DNA of 64,000 nucleotides from Elusimicrobiota bacterium (GTDB lineage: Bacteria > Elusimicrobiota > Elusimicrobia > UBA1565 > UBA9628), in NCBI GenBank assembly GCA_016212795.1, contig JACRDT010000034.1, positions 1 through 64,000 of the forward strand, given 5' to 3'. The notes under the pieces were generated by a model that saw only the letters and a list, made by a program, of their open reading frames with translations, searched no databases and was not told the origin of the DNA. A program made the translations under genes and the position numbers. How positions within the stretch are numbered: the stretch's first letter is position 1; the number at the start of each line of letters is the position of its first letter. Below are positions 1 through 10,038 of the stretch, one piece after another.

Positions 1-344
1 AAAAGCGCGGAGGCCCGTCTTCGGCCGGCTGCGGTGTTGCTCGTCAGTCGCAGGCGTCCAGCCTTCTCCTTCCTCGCGCCTTGCAGCCGGCTCAAATCCT
101 GGCCTCCAGGACCGCAGCTATGAGCCGGTCGCAGCACTAGCTGCGCCAGCATCGGACACAGTCTAGCACGGCGTGCCTCCGGGACGATACCGGCTAAAGG
201 CCCAAGGCGGCTCGGGCAGCGGGCCCAGGCGTCTCTGGGCCTTCGGGCGCCAGGGGTCCGGAATCGCCACGACGTGGACTCGCGCCGGCGCGAGTCCCAT
301 CCGAGCCCTGCGGCTGGATGGGAAGGTCATCTGTCGCGACTCCC
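1..344. other. Intergenic, no gene seen; two hairpins
   Basis: No ORF here has a recognisable product. The stretch has a perfect 22-bp palindrome at 276-297 and next to it a hairpin with CCCATCC (296-302) and GGATGGG (316-322) arms plus an inner AGCC/GGCT stem. Both lie just downstream of the minus-strand SGNH gene and could end its transcript, though no T-run follows. The rest (about 195-260) has GGGCCC-rich words also seen at 45.0 and 54.7 kb. Confidence 0.5.
276..322 (-). terminator. Candidate hairpin terminator after the SGNH gene
   Basis: Tandem hairpins begin 23 nt past the TGA of the minus-strand gene ending at 345: an imperfect stem (296-322) followed by a perfect 22-bp palindrome (276-297). 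There is no U-tract, so intrinsic termination is uncertain; the position is the main support. Confidence 0.3.
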
Positions 345-1400
345 TCAGGGCAGGCGGAACCGCTTGCGGCCGAAGTCGAACCCGGAGGCCAGCAGCCGGT
401 GGATGCGGTCGGCCAGCAGCCGGTGGGCGAGGGCGTTGGGGTGGGCGTCCTCGGGCGAGACCCAGAACTTCGACGCGTCGGGGTCCGGGACGAAGGCCGG
501 GGCGAGGTCCAGGGCCCTGGCGCCGGGGAAGCCTTCCGCCAGCCCCCGGACGCGGTCGTAGACGGCCGCGAAGGGCTGGGAGCGCAGGTCGCGCAGGTCC
601 GGGATCAGCGCGACCAGGAGCGGCACCCCTCGCCGCCCGCAGGAGCGCAGGATGCCGGTGAAGGCGGACTCGAACCGGGCTTTCGTCTCGGACCCGTCGG
701 CGTACAGCGAGGAATAGAATTCCTTGTAGCGCCTTTTTTTGTCGAGTCTGGCCCGGATCGAGTTGACCCGGGACCAGAGCAGGGGGAGGAGCGTCGAGCG
801 CCGGGCCCAGAACGAAGAGCTCGGGTACGACACGAGCTCCGCGTCGTTGACGTAGTAGCCCAGGATCACGAGGTCCGGGCGGTACTTCCAGCCTTCCGCC
901 TCGAGGAACGCGAGCTCCTCGGCCGCCCCGTAGTTGCCCACGCCCGCGTTGAGGACCTCGAACCGCCGGCCTTTGCCCCCGGCGTTCAGGGCGGTTTCCA
1001 GGACCTTGGGGTAGGACCGGTCCGCGGGCACTCCCCAGCCGAAGGTGATGGAATCGCCCAGGACGAGGATCCTGAAGCGGCCGGCGGGCTTCTCGTAGGC
1101 GTGCTCGGCGTCCCGCAGGCCTTTCGAGTTGATCCTCACCTCCACGCCGTAAAGGTCTTCAAAATAGGCCCCGGGTTTATTACCATGGACGGGATGGGCT
1201 CCCGGCAGGACCGTCTTGCCGAGCGTCGCGTAGCGCCACATCTCGGTGTCCAGGTTGCGCAGCTTGGCATAGCCCGCCCTGGCCGCGGCTTCCAGGAGGA
1301 GCAGCCCGAGCGCGAGGCTCGCCGCGGCCACGAGCAGGTCCGATAGGGCCTGGGCCGCGGGCCCAGGGGCCGGACGCGGGCGCCTTTCGCGCGAAATCAC
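345..1400 (-). CDS. SGNH/GDSL-family hydrolase, membrane-anchored
   Basis: 351-residue protein with an N-terminal hydrophobic segment (about residues 20-42) and then an SGNH hydrolase fold. Visible blocks are GDSITFGWG (block I with the nucleophile Ser), NAGVGNYGA (block II Gly), GYYVNDAE (block III Asn) and DAHPNALAH near the C-terminus (block V Asp and His). Such enzymes are esterases or acyl-transferases/deacetylases of cell-surface glycans; the substrate cannot be told here. The start used is a GTG only 10 bp from the ATG of the divergent gene, which encodes a diverged protein of the same fold, so the two probably share a control region and a pathway. The N-terminus is not certain because no clear ribosome site precedes the GTG. 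Confidence 0.8.
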   Translation of the reverse strand: MISRERRPRPAPGPAAQALSDLLVAAASLALGLLLLEAAARAGYAKLRNLDTEMWRYATLGKTVLPGAHPVHGNKPGAYFEDLYGVEVRINSKGLRDAEHAYEKPAGRFRILVLGDSITFGWGVPADRSYPKVLETALNAGGKGRRFEVLNAGVGNYGAAEELAFLEAEGWKYRPDLVILGYYVNDAELVSYPSSSFWARRSTLLPLLWSRVNSIRARLDKKRRYKEFYSSLYADGSETKARFESAFTGILRSCGRRGVPLLVALIPDLRDLRSQPFAAVYDRVRGLAEGFPGARALDLAPAFVPDPDASKFWVSPEDAHPNALAHRLLADRIHRLLASGFDFGRKRFRLP

Positions 1401-1410
1401 GATTCAGGAT

Positions 1411-2577
1411 ATGAAATCCCGTTCCGCGGTCCAAGCGACGCGCTGGCTCCTCGTGGGCTTCAACGTCGTCGCGGCGGCGGCCTGCCTCGTGATGATCAAC
1501 GAGCTCGCCAGGCTGTATCGGGCGCACCGTCTGCGCGTCGGCGGGGTCGACAAGGTCTTCGTGGCCTCCGGCGGCGAGTACTACACCAACGACGCCATGC
1601 CGTTCGAGCGGTTCCCGAGGGTCAAGGCCCGAGACGAGTACAGGGTCTTCCTCGTCGGCTCGTCCCAGGCCATGGGCACGCCTTACGTCACGCAGGGGCG
1701 CAACCTCCTCAAGACGCTCCTGGGCGCCAACAAGGGCGGCGTCGCGACCTGGCTCGAGGACTACCTCCAGGTCCTCCACGCGGACCGGCGCGTGCGCGTC
1801 GTCAACGCGACCGTGGCGAGCCGCGAGCTCGAGTACTGCGTCGACGTCGTGCGGGCGGCGCTGAAGGAGGGGGCGGCCGACGCGGTCTTCGTGATGGCCA
1901 AGCTCGAGCCCAACAGGGAGCACTGGCTTTCGGACCGCGCCGGCGAGTCCCGGGCGGCCGAGCGCTACAGGGGGCTGGTCAGGGTGGTGGCGGAAGCGGC
2001 GGAGAAGTCGCGCACGCCCGTCTTCCTGGTCACGTGCCCCGTCAACCTGAGGGACATGCCGCCCGCCGGCTACGAGCCCTTCCGCGACGGGCCCGCGGTC
2101 TCGCTGATGGAGCGCGGGGAATACCGGGAGGCCTTGGACCTGCTGCGGCCGCGGGAGCCGTCCGGCAGCGCGCTGCGGCTGTGGCACATCGCACGGTGCT
2201 ACGACCGCCTGGGCGAGTTCCCGGCGGCGCGGCGGTTCTACCTGCTGGCGAGGGACAACGACTACCGCACCGACCGGGGGAGGTCGGCCTGGAACAAGAT
2301 CGTCGCCGGGGTGAACGGCCGGTACGCCAAGGCCATCGACCTGGAGGCGGAGCTCTTCCTCCACGCCCAAGACGGGATCCCCGGCAAGGACCTGTTCCTC
2401 GACGCGGTCCACATGAGCCTGGAGACCAACCGGCTCGCGGCCGGGATCGTGGCCGAGAAATACGCCGGGCTGGCGGGTCTGCCGCCGGCGGCCCGGGAGG
2501 CGGCCCGCCGCCACCGGCCGCGGCCCTGCCTCGAGCTGAAGGCGCCCGTCCTGGGCTGGGTCGTGATCCCCCGCTGA
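1411..2577 (+). CDS. Diverged SGNH-like protein with a TPR-like insert
   Basis: 388 residues with one N-terminal transmembrane helix (about 10-30). FLVGSSQAMG matches block I of SGNH hydrolases with its Ser, and DAVHMSLETNRLAA near the C-terminus matches block V (Asp-x-x-His). Between them (about 225-290) is a TPR-like helical stretch (EYREALDLL, LGEFPAARRFYLLA). The canonical block III GxND is not obvious, so activity is uncertain. This arrangement is seen in putative surface-polysaccharide O-acyltransferase/esterase pairs, which fits the divergent SGNH partner; that role is inference. An AGGA lies just before the ATG. It ends 2 bp from the convergent receiver gene. Confidence 0.6.
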   Translation: MKSRSAVQATRWLLVGFNVVAAAACLVMINELARLYRAHRLRVGGVDKVFVASGGEYYTNDAMPFERFPRVKARDEYRVFLVGSSQAMGTPYVTQGRNLLKTLLGANKGGVATWLEDYLQVLHADRRVRVVNATVASRELEYCVDVVRAALKEGAADAVFVMAKLEPNREHWLSDRAGESRAAERYRGLVRVVAEAAEKSRTPVFLVTCPVNLRDMPPAGYEPFRDGPAVSLMERGEYREALDLLRPREPSGSALRLWHIARCYDRLGEFPAARRFYLLARDNDYRTDRGRSAWNKIVAGVNGRYAKAIDLEAELFLHAQDGIPGKDLFLDAVHMSLETNRLAAGIVAEKYAGLAGLPPAAREAARRHRPRPCLELKAPVLGWVVIPR

Positions 2578-2579
2578 CG

Positions 2580-2975
2580 TCAGGCGCCCGCCGGGGGAGG
2601 CGCCGCTTCGAGGACCCGCCTGATCGTCGCGTGGAGGGCGGGCATGTTGAAGGGCTTCTGGACGACGGCGGCGGCGCCGCTGAAGCGCGCGATCCCCTCC
2701 TCCGCCGACATGTCCCTGCCGGAGACCATGATGATGCGCGGGGGCGCGCCCCGGGCCTGCTCGCAGAGGTGGGCGGCCGCGTGGTAGCCGTCCATGCCGG
2801 GCATCATGACGTCGAGCAGGATGACGTCGGGCTTCCTCGCGCGGGCGATGGCGAGGGCGTCGTCGCCGTTGGAGGCGGTGGAGACTTCGAAGCCCTTGTT
2901 GCGCAGATAGGAGGCCAGCAGGTCGACGAGCCCCTCGTCGTCGTCCACGACGAGGATGAGGGGTTTCGCGCTCAA
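2580..2975 (-). CDS. Single-domain response regulator (receiver only)
   Basis: 131 residues forming one CheY-like receiver. The acidic cluster VVDDDE (D11-D13), phospho-acceptor D55 in LLDVMMPGMDG, the Ser of MVSGRD and the Lys of VVQKPF are all present. No output domain follows. The start is taken as TTG at 2975 because the receiver begins at once (SAKPLILVVDDD) and a GGGAG lies 9 nt upstream; the longer open frame upstream is antisense to meaB. No histidine kinase is in the window, so the input is unknown. It likely acts by protein contact, as stand-alone receivers do. Confidence 0.8.
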   Translation of the reverse strand: MSAKPLILVVDDDEGLVDLLASYLRNKGFEVSTASNGDDALAIARARKPDVILLDVMMPGMDGYHAAAHLCEQARGAPPRIIMVSGRDMSAEEGIARFSGAAAVVQKPFNMPALHATIRRVLEAAPPPAGA

Positions 2976-3026
2976 GACGGGGCGCTCCCGCCCCGGCAGC
3001 CGCGACCAAGCCGGCGGGCCATACGG

Positions 3027-3032
3027 TATAAT
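3027..3032 (+). promoter_or_regulatory. -10 element of meaB (leaderless)
   Basis: A perfect TATAAT ends 9 nt before the meaB ATG, which puts the expected transcription start at or within 2-3 nt of the start codon. The -35 region (around 3004-3009) is weak. The same -10-to-start spacing recurs at other genes in the window. Confidence 0.6.
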
Positions 3033-3041
3033 AGCATCTCC

Positions 3042-4013
3042 ATGCGCCCTCAAGGACGGAAGGCGGCTGCGACCAGCGCGACGGCCAGGCGCGTCCTGGC
3101 CGGGGAGGTCCGGGCCGCGGCGGGCCTCATGCGCGACCTCGACGACGGGGTCCCCGGCGCCGCGGCGGTCCTGCGCGAGCTCTACGGGCGCTGCGGCCGG
3201 GCCCACGTGGTCGGGATCACGGGCCCCCCGGGCTCCGGCAAATCCACCCTGGCGGACCGGCTCATCGAGTCCGCGCGCGGCTCCGGCCGGAGCGTGGGCG
3301 TCGTGGCCGTGGACCCGACGAGCCCCATCTCGGGCGGCGCGGTGCTCGGCGACCGCGTCCGGATGCAGCGCCACGCCACGGACGAGCGGGTCTTCATCCG
3401 GTCCCTGGCCAGCCGAGGCAGCCTCGGGGGCTTGTCCCGCTCGGTCTTCGACACCGTGACCGTGCTCGACGCCATGGGCAAGGACCTCATCCTGCTCGAG
3501 ACCGCGGGCGTGGGGCAGGACGGGGTCAAGGTCGCGGGCGCGGCCCACACCGTGCTGGTCGTCCTCTCCCCGGGCGGCGGCGACGGCGTCCAGGCCATCA
3601 AGGCCGGGGTCCTGGAGATCGGGGACATCTACGTCGTCAACAAGTGCGACCAGGCCGGCCATGAGCAGGTCGTCCGGGACCTGGGCCTGGCCTTGGAGGG
3701 ACGGCCTCGCCGCGACGGCTGGGCGCCCGCGGTGGTCCGGACCTCGGCGCGCGCCGGCGAAGGGATCGCGGAGCTCGTGGACGCCGTCGCCCGCCACCGC
3801 CAGGCGCTCGGCCGCAGCGGCGGGTGGGAGAAGCGCGCGGCCGCCATGGCGCGCGGCGCCTTCATGGAGATCCTGGAGGCCGGGCTCAGAGAGCGCGTGG
3901 AGCGGATGATCGGGCGGAAGAAGCCCTGGGGCAAGCTCCTCTCGGACCTGGCCTGCCGGCGTACGGACCCTTACGCGGCGGCGCGGCGCGCCCTCAAGGA
4001 GCTCCTGGGATGA
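3042..4013 (+). CDS. meaB: MeaB-type GTPase, methylmalonyl-CoA mutase chaperone
   Basis: 323-residue G3E-family GTPase related to MeaB/ArgK and human MMAA. It guards methylmalonyl-CoA mutase, coupling GTP hydrolysis to loading and repair of its adenosylcobalamin. Seen: Walker A GPPGSGKST (about 61-69), VAVDPTSP switch region, ETAGVGQD (the family's ETVGVGQ motif), VNKCDQAG for guanine recognition, and the helical C-terminal dimerisation arm. The usual length is about 310-330. ATG chosen because a TATAAT lies 9 nt upstream. The mutase it should serve is encoded 3 kb downstream. The last codons overlap the next small gene by ATGA. Confidence 0.93.
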   Translation: MRPQGRKAAATSATARRVLAGEVRAAAGLMRDLDDGVPGAAAVLRELYGRCGRAHVVGITGPPGSGKSTLADRLIESARGSGRSVGVVAVDPTSPISGGAVLGDRVRMQRHATDERVFIRSLASRGSLGGLSRSVFDTVTVLDAMGKDLILLETAGVGQDGVKVAGAAHTVLVVLSPGGGDGVQAIKAGVLEIGDIYVVNKCDQAGHEQVVRDLGLALEGRPRRDGWAPAVVRTSARAGEGIAELVDAVARHRQALGRSGGWEKRAAAMARGAFMEILEAGLRERVERMIGRKKPWGKLLSDLACRRTDPYAAARRALKELLG

Positions 4014-4327
4014 CGGGGTGTCCGATCTCGGGGATTGACCTTGCGAGCGTCTGCCATTCGCCGGCGCTCTGGATCGGGGCGGCCGCCGTGGCCGTGAACG
4101 TGCCCCTGGGGTTCCTGCGCTCGCGGACGAGGACGTATTCCCCCGCGTGGTTCGTCTGGGTCCACCTCTCCGTGCCGGCGATCGCTTACCTGCGGATCAG
4201 GAGCCGCGTCAGCCTCTGGCTGATCCCGGCCTTCATCGTCTGCGCGGTGGCCGGCCAGCTCCTCGGCGGAACGGCCGGCGCGCGCGGCGGGAAACCCGCG
4301 GCGCCTCTCCCGCCGCCGCGGCGCTAA
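4010..4327 (+). CDS. Small membrane protein, unknown function
   Basis: 105 residues with three likely hydrophobic segments (about 18-36, 45-60 and 70-86) and a Pro/Ala/Arg-rich tail. I recognise no family. Its ATG overlaps the TGA of meaB (ATGA), so it is probably translationally coupled and co-transcribed with it. The 3' end overlaps the convergent enoyl-CoA hydratase gene by 4 nt. That it is a gene rests on the tight coupling, hydrophobic pattern and codon use like its neighbours. Confidence 0.6.
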   Translation: MTGCPISGIDLASVCHSPALWIGAAAVAVNVPLGFLRSRTRTYSPAWFVWVHLSVPAIAYLRIRSRVSLWLIPAFIVCAVAGQLLGGTAGARGGKPAAPLPPPRR

Positions 4328-5106
4328 TCCCAGCGGAGCTCTTTCTTCTGAAGGAAGGCGGCGATGCCGCGCCGGGCTTCCGGACCCGTCTTGAGGTCCG
4401 CGAGGACCTCGGCGGTGTAGCGCATGGACTCGTCGAGGGGCATGCCCGGCACCCGGCGGAAGAGCTCCTTGCACGTCGCCTGCGCGAGGGGGCCGGCGTT
4501 GAGGAGGCCAGACGCCATGTCCCGGGCTTCCTGGGGGAGCTTGGCCGGCTCGACGACGTAATCCACCAGGCCCGCGGCGTGGCCTTCCTGGGCGCTGAAC
4601 CTCCTGCCGCTGATGAAGAGCTCCTTGAGGCGGCTGGGGCGGGCCGCGCGCAGGAGCAGGTAGGGGGAGATGCAGGCCGGCACCACGCCGATCTTGACCT
4701 CGCTCAGGCCGAAGACCGCGTCCTGGGCCGCGAGCACGATGTCCGCCACGCCGAGGAACCCCACGCCGCCCCCGAGGGTCGTGCCGTGGACCACGGCCAG
4801 CACGGGCTTGTCGAGGTCGTAGATCGCGCGGAACATGCGGGCGATGTCCATGGTCTCGGCCAGGTGCTTCTCGCGGGGCAGGTCCACCCCGCCGCCGAGC
4901 CACTTGAGGTCCACGCCCGCGCAGAAGGCCGGGCCCTCGCCCGCGATGACGACGCAGCGCACCGACGCGTCGGCCGCCAGGGCGGCGAAGGCGTCTCGAA
5001 CCTCGGCCACCATGGCCGCGTTGAAAGCGTTGCGCACCTCGGGCCGGTTGAGCCGGACCTCCGCGATCTTCCCCGACTTCTCCAGCTTGATGGTTTCGTA
5101 TCCCAT
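4324..5106 (-). CDS. Enoyl-CoA hydratase/isomerase (methylglutaconyl-CoA hydratase-like)
   Basis: 260-residue crotonase-fold protein. VHGTTLGGGVG (about 107-116) and FCAGVDLKWL (61-70) form the oxyanion hole; SEVKIGVVPACISPYL (135-150) carries the glutamate equal to Glu164 of rat enoyl-CoA hydratase. The position of the second catalytic glutamate (Glu144) is Gly116, as in several crotonases that are not classical hydratases. The SEV-IG-PA-ISP pattern most resembles methylglutaconyl-CoA hydratase of leucine breakdown; the neighbouring carboxylase subunit would fit that or propionyl-CoA use. GGAGG lies about 14 nt before the ATG. Divergent from the carboxylase gene with overlapping promoters. 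Confidence 0.82.
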   Translation of the reverse strand: MGYETIKLEKSGKIAEVRLNRPEVRNAFNAAMVAEVRDAFAALAADASVRCVVIAGEGPAFCAGVDLKWLGGGVDLPREKHLAETMDIARMFRAIYDLDKPVLAVVHGTTLGGGVGFLGVADIVLAAQDAVFGLSEVKIGVVPACISPYLLLRAARPSRLKELFISGRRFSAQEGHAAGLVDYVVEPAKLPQEARDMASGLLNAGPLAQATCKELFRRVPGMPLDESMRYTAEVLADLKTGPEARRGIAAFLQKKELRWD

Positions 5107-5132
5107 GGCGGTCGTGAGCCTCCGGGGGCAAT

Positions 5133-5142
5133 GATATAATAT
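5133..5142. promoter_or_regulatory. Overlapping divergent -10 elements
   Basis: A near-palindromic AT-rich core reads TATAAT on the plus strand (5135-5140, toward the carboxylase gene) and TATTAT on the minus strand (toward the hydratase gene). The two divergent genes, 54 bp apart, therefore share back-to-back -10 elements and are likely co-controlled. The -35 hexamers are not clear. Confidence 0.5.
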
Positions 5143-5160
5143 CTCCTTGGAGGTGGTCCG

Positions 5161-6725
<1,565 letters not shown>

Positions 6726-6726
<1 letters not shown>

Positions 6727-6866
6727 CTCACCTCCCCCGCGGGGAGGTGAGTAGCCGAGGGGGCAGATGCCGTAGTCACTCGACCCTCCCCGCGGGAGGG
6801 TCGAGTAGCGGGTGGGGCGGATTCCCTTTCATTAGGAGGCCACCTCCCGCGGGGAGATGAGTAGTC
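6726..6866 (+). repeat. Three tandem copies of the hairpin repeat
   Basis: Starting at the carboxylase stop codon are three units: a hairpin at 6726-6752 (arms ACTCACCTCCCC and complement, loop CGC), one at 6778-6806 (13-bp arms with ACTCGACC outer part) and a degenerate one at about 6838-6866. The first two are followed by a G-rich tail and CCTTTCATTAGG-like end. The same family occurs at 8560-8619, 20841, 46339, 46484, 48884, 49562, 59487 and 61308. The last unit lies just before the mutase start and supplies its only purine-rich ribosome-site-like run. Confidence 0.85.
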
Positions 6867-6870
6867 GCCT

Positions 6871-8538
<1,668 letters not shown>

Positions 8539-8541
8539 GCG

Positions 8542-9018
8542 ATGAAGAAGAAGAAACGATTTTCCATGAAACGGGCTAAGCCCCCACGACTACTTGCCTC
8601 CCCGCGGGGGAGGCAAGTGATTAGAGTGCTCATCGCCAAACCTGGGCTCGACGGGCATGACCGCGGGGCCAAGGTCGTGGCCCGCGCCTTGCGGGACGCC
8701 GGCATGGAGGTGATCTACACGGGCATCAGGCAGACGCCCGAGGCCATCGCCAGCGCCGCCGTCCAGGAGGGGGTGGACTTCGTGGGCCTCTCCTGCCTGT
8801 CCGGCGCCCACGACCACCTCTTCCCCATGGTGGTGAGCCTGCTGCGCTCCAAGGGCGCCAAGGGCGTCGCGGTCTTCGGCGGGGGCATCATCCCGGCGGG
8901 GGACATCCCCAAGCTCAAGAAGGCCGGGATACGCGAGATCTTCCCGCCGGGCTCCTCCACCCAGGCCATCGCCGACTGGATCCGGGGGCAGGTGTCGAAA
9001 GGCGAGAGCCGGCCATGA
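8542..9018 (+). CDS. mcmA2: Methylmalonyl-CoA mutase, B12-binding (small) subunit
   Basis: 158 residues; the cobalamin domain of the split mutase. DGHDRG is the DxHxxG motif whose His coordinates cobalt, followed by GLSCLSGAH and the FGGGIIP loop that cradles the nucleotide tail. Related proteins begin a few residues before [14 protein letters not shown]; here MKKKKR is separated from it by 20 extra residues (about 7-26) that are the translation of an inverted hairpin-repeat copy (see 8560-8619). AGGA precedes the ATG at 8542, which I take as the native start; GTG codons at 8617 and 8626, just after the repeat's GGGGGAGG, are alternatives that would avoid the insert. Overlaps the epimerase gene by ATGA. 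Confidence 0.9.
   Translation: MKKKKRFSMKRAKPPRLLASPRGRQVIRVLIAKPGLDGHDRGAKVVARALRDAGMEVIYTGIRQTPEAIASAAVQEGVDFVGLSCLSGAHDHLFPMVVSLLRSKGAKGVAVFGGGIIPAGDIPKLKKAGIREIFPPGSSTQAIADWIRGQVSKGESRP
8560..8619 (-). repeat. Hairpin repeat inserted in frame in the mutase B12 subunit
   Basis: A copy of the hairpin family in reverse orientation: tail (CATGAAACGGG...GCCCCCAC) followed by a hairpin with 12-bp arms beginning ACTTGCC (8592-8618, loop GCG). The segment between the codons for MKKKKR and IRVLIAKP is exactly 60 nt, so the frame is kept and 20 residues are added. Confidence 0.8.
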
Positions 9019-9419
9019 AGCGTCTCGACCACATCGCCGTCGCCGTGCGCGACCTCGACGAGGCTTCGCGCTTCTACCGGGAGGTCCTGGGCCTGGCGGG
9101 CTCGGGGGAGGAGACGGTCCCGGGGCAGAAGGTCCGCGTGGGCTTCTTCTCGGCCGGAGACGCCTCCATCGAACTGGTCCAGCCGACCTCGCCCGATTCG
9201 CCGGTCGCGAAGTTCCTCCAGACCCGCGGCCCCGGGCTCCACCACCTGGCCTTCGAGGTCGACGACCTCGAGGCAGAGATGGAGCGCCTGCGTTCCAAGG
9301 GCGCGAGCTTCATCGACGCCAAGCCCCGCCCCGGCAGCCACGCCAGCCTGGTCGCCTTCCTCCACCCCAAGTGCTCGGGCGGGGTCCTCGTCGAGCTTTG
9401 CCAGAAGAAGCGGCCGTAG
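9015..9419 (+). CDS. mce: Methylmalonyl-CoA epimerase
   Basis: 134-residue vicinal-oxygen-chelate fold enzyme that converts (S)- to (R)-methylmalonyl-CoA, linking the carboxylase product to the mutase. Two beta-alpha-beta-beta-beta modules are visible. Metal ligands fit LDHIAVAV (His at residue 5), IELVQP (Glu), GLHHLAFEV (His) and LVELCQ near the end (Glu). The length is usual for the family. ATG overlaps the B12-subunit stop by 4 nt, so the order carboxylase, mutase large, mutase small, epimerase looks like one operon. Confidence 0.92.
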   Translation: MKRLDHIAVAVRDLDEASRFYREVLGLAGSGEETVPGQKVRVGFFSAGDASIELVQPTSPDSPVAKFLQTRGPGLHHLAFEVDDLEAEMERLRSKGASFIDAKPRPGSHASLVAFLHPKCSGGVLVELCQKKRP

Positions 9420-9450
9420 CCGAGAACTTGATCAGGAAGGTGTCCTGAAG

Positions 9451-10038
9451 ATGAAATGCCCCAATTGCGGCGCCGAGAACGCGGACAGCCTCGTCGAATG
9501 CCCGTTCTGTCTGATCGTCTTCTCCCAGTGGGCCAAGCTGTCGCTCCAGCAGGATGCCCCGCGGGCGCCGGCGGTTCCCGGCGGCTCCGCGGCGGAACCG
9601 TCCCCCCGGGCCGCGCCGTTCATCACGAGGCGGGAGTACGCGGGGTATCTGCGCCGCATCCCGGCCAGGATGATAGACGGCTTCGTGATGATGATCCTGT
9701 TCGGCGTGACGAAGCCGGCGCTGGGCGTGCCGGAACCCGCGCTCGGGCTTCTTTGGGCGCTCAACATCCTATACTTCATCGGGTTGGAATGGTCCCCTTT
9801 GCGGGGCACCCTGGGCAAGAAGGCGATGGGGCTTTCCGTGGTCGACGTCTCCGGCGGCCGGATATCGTTCGTCGCGGCCAACAAGAGGTTCTGGCTGATG
9901 CCGGTCTGGATGTTCTGGGTCTGGATCCGCTGCGCCTTCGCCTATCTCACGGGCAACAAGGCGTACGGCGCGAGCTGCATCCTGGAGAAACCCTTCCTGC
10001 ACGACCGCCTCGCCGGGACCCTGGTCGTCAAGGCCTGA
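9451..10038 (+). CDS. RDD-family membrane protein with N-terminal zinc ribbon
   Basis: 195 residues. It opens with CPNCGAENADSLVECPFC, a four-cysteine zinc ribbon, then a Pro/Ala linker and an RDD domain: ARMIDGFVMM (first helix with the Arg and Asp), a second helix around LGLLWALNILYFIGLEW, and GTLGKKAMGLSVVD...LHDRLAGTLVV. RDD proteins are small polytopic membrane proteins, some of which exchange Na+ or protons; the role here is unknown. A hydrophilic ribbon before RDD is common in predicted envelope proteins. Its 3' end overlaps the convergent gene by 11 nt. Confidence 0.82.
   Translation: MKCPNCGAENADSLVECPFCLIVFSQWAKLSLQQDAPRAPAVPGGSAAEPSPRAAPFITRREYAGYLRRIPARMIDGFVMMILFGVTKPALGVPEPALGLLWALNILYFIGLEWSPLRGTLGKKAMGLSVVDVSGGRISFVAANKRFWLMPVWMFWVWIRCAFAYLTGNKAYGASCILEKPFLHDRLAGTLVVKA

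Noticed and set aside
2034..3041. N-terminal extension of meaB
   Set aside because: The added sequence is the shifted reading of the upstream gene and the antisense of the receiver; a TATAAT 9 nt before the ATG at 3042 fixes the start.
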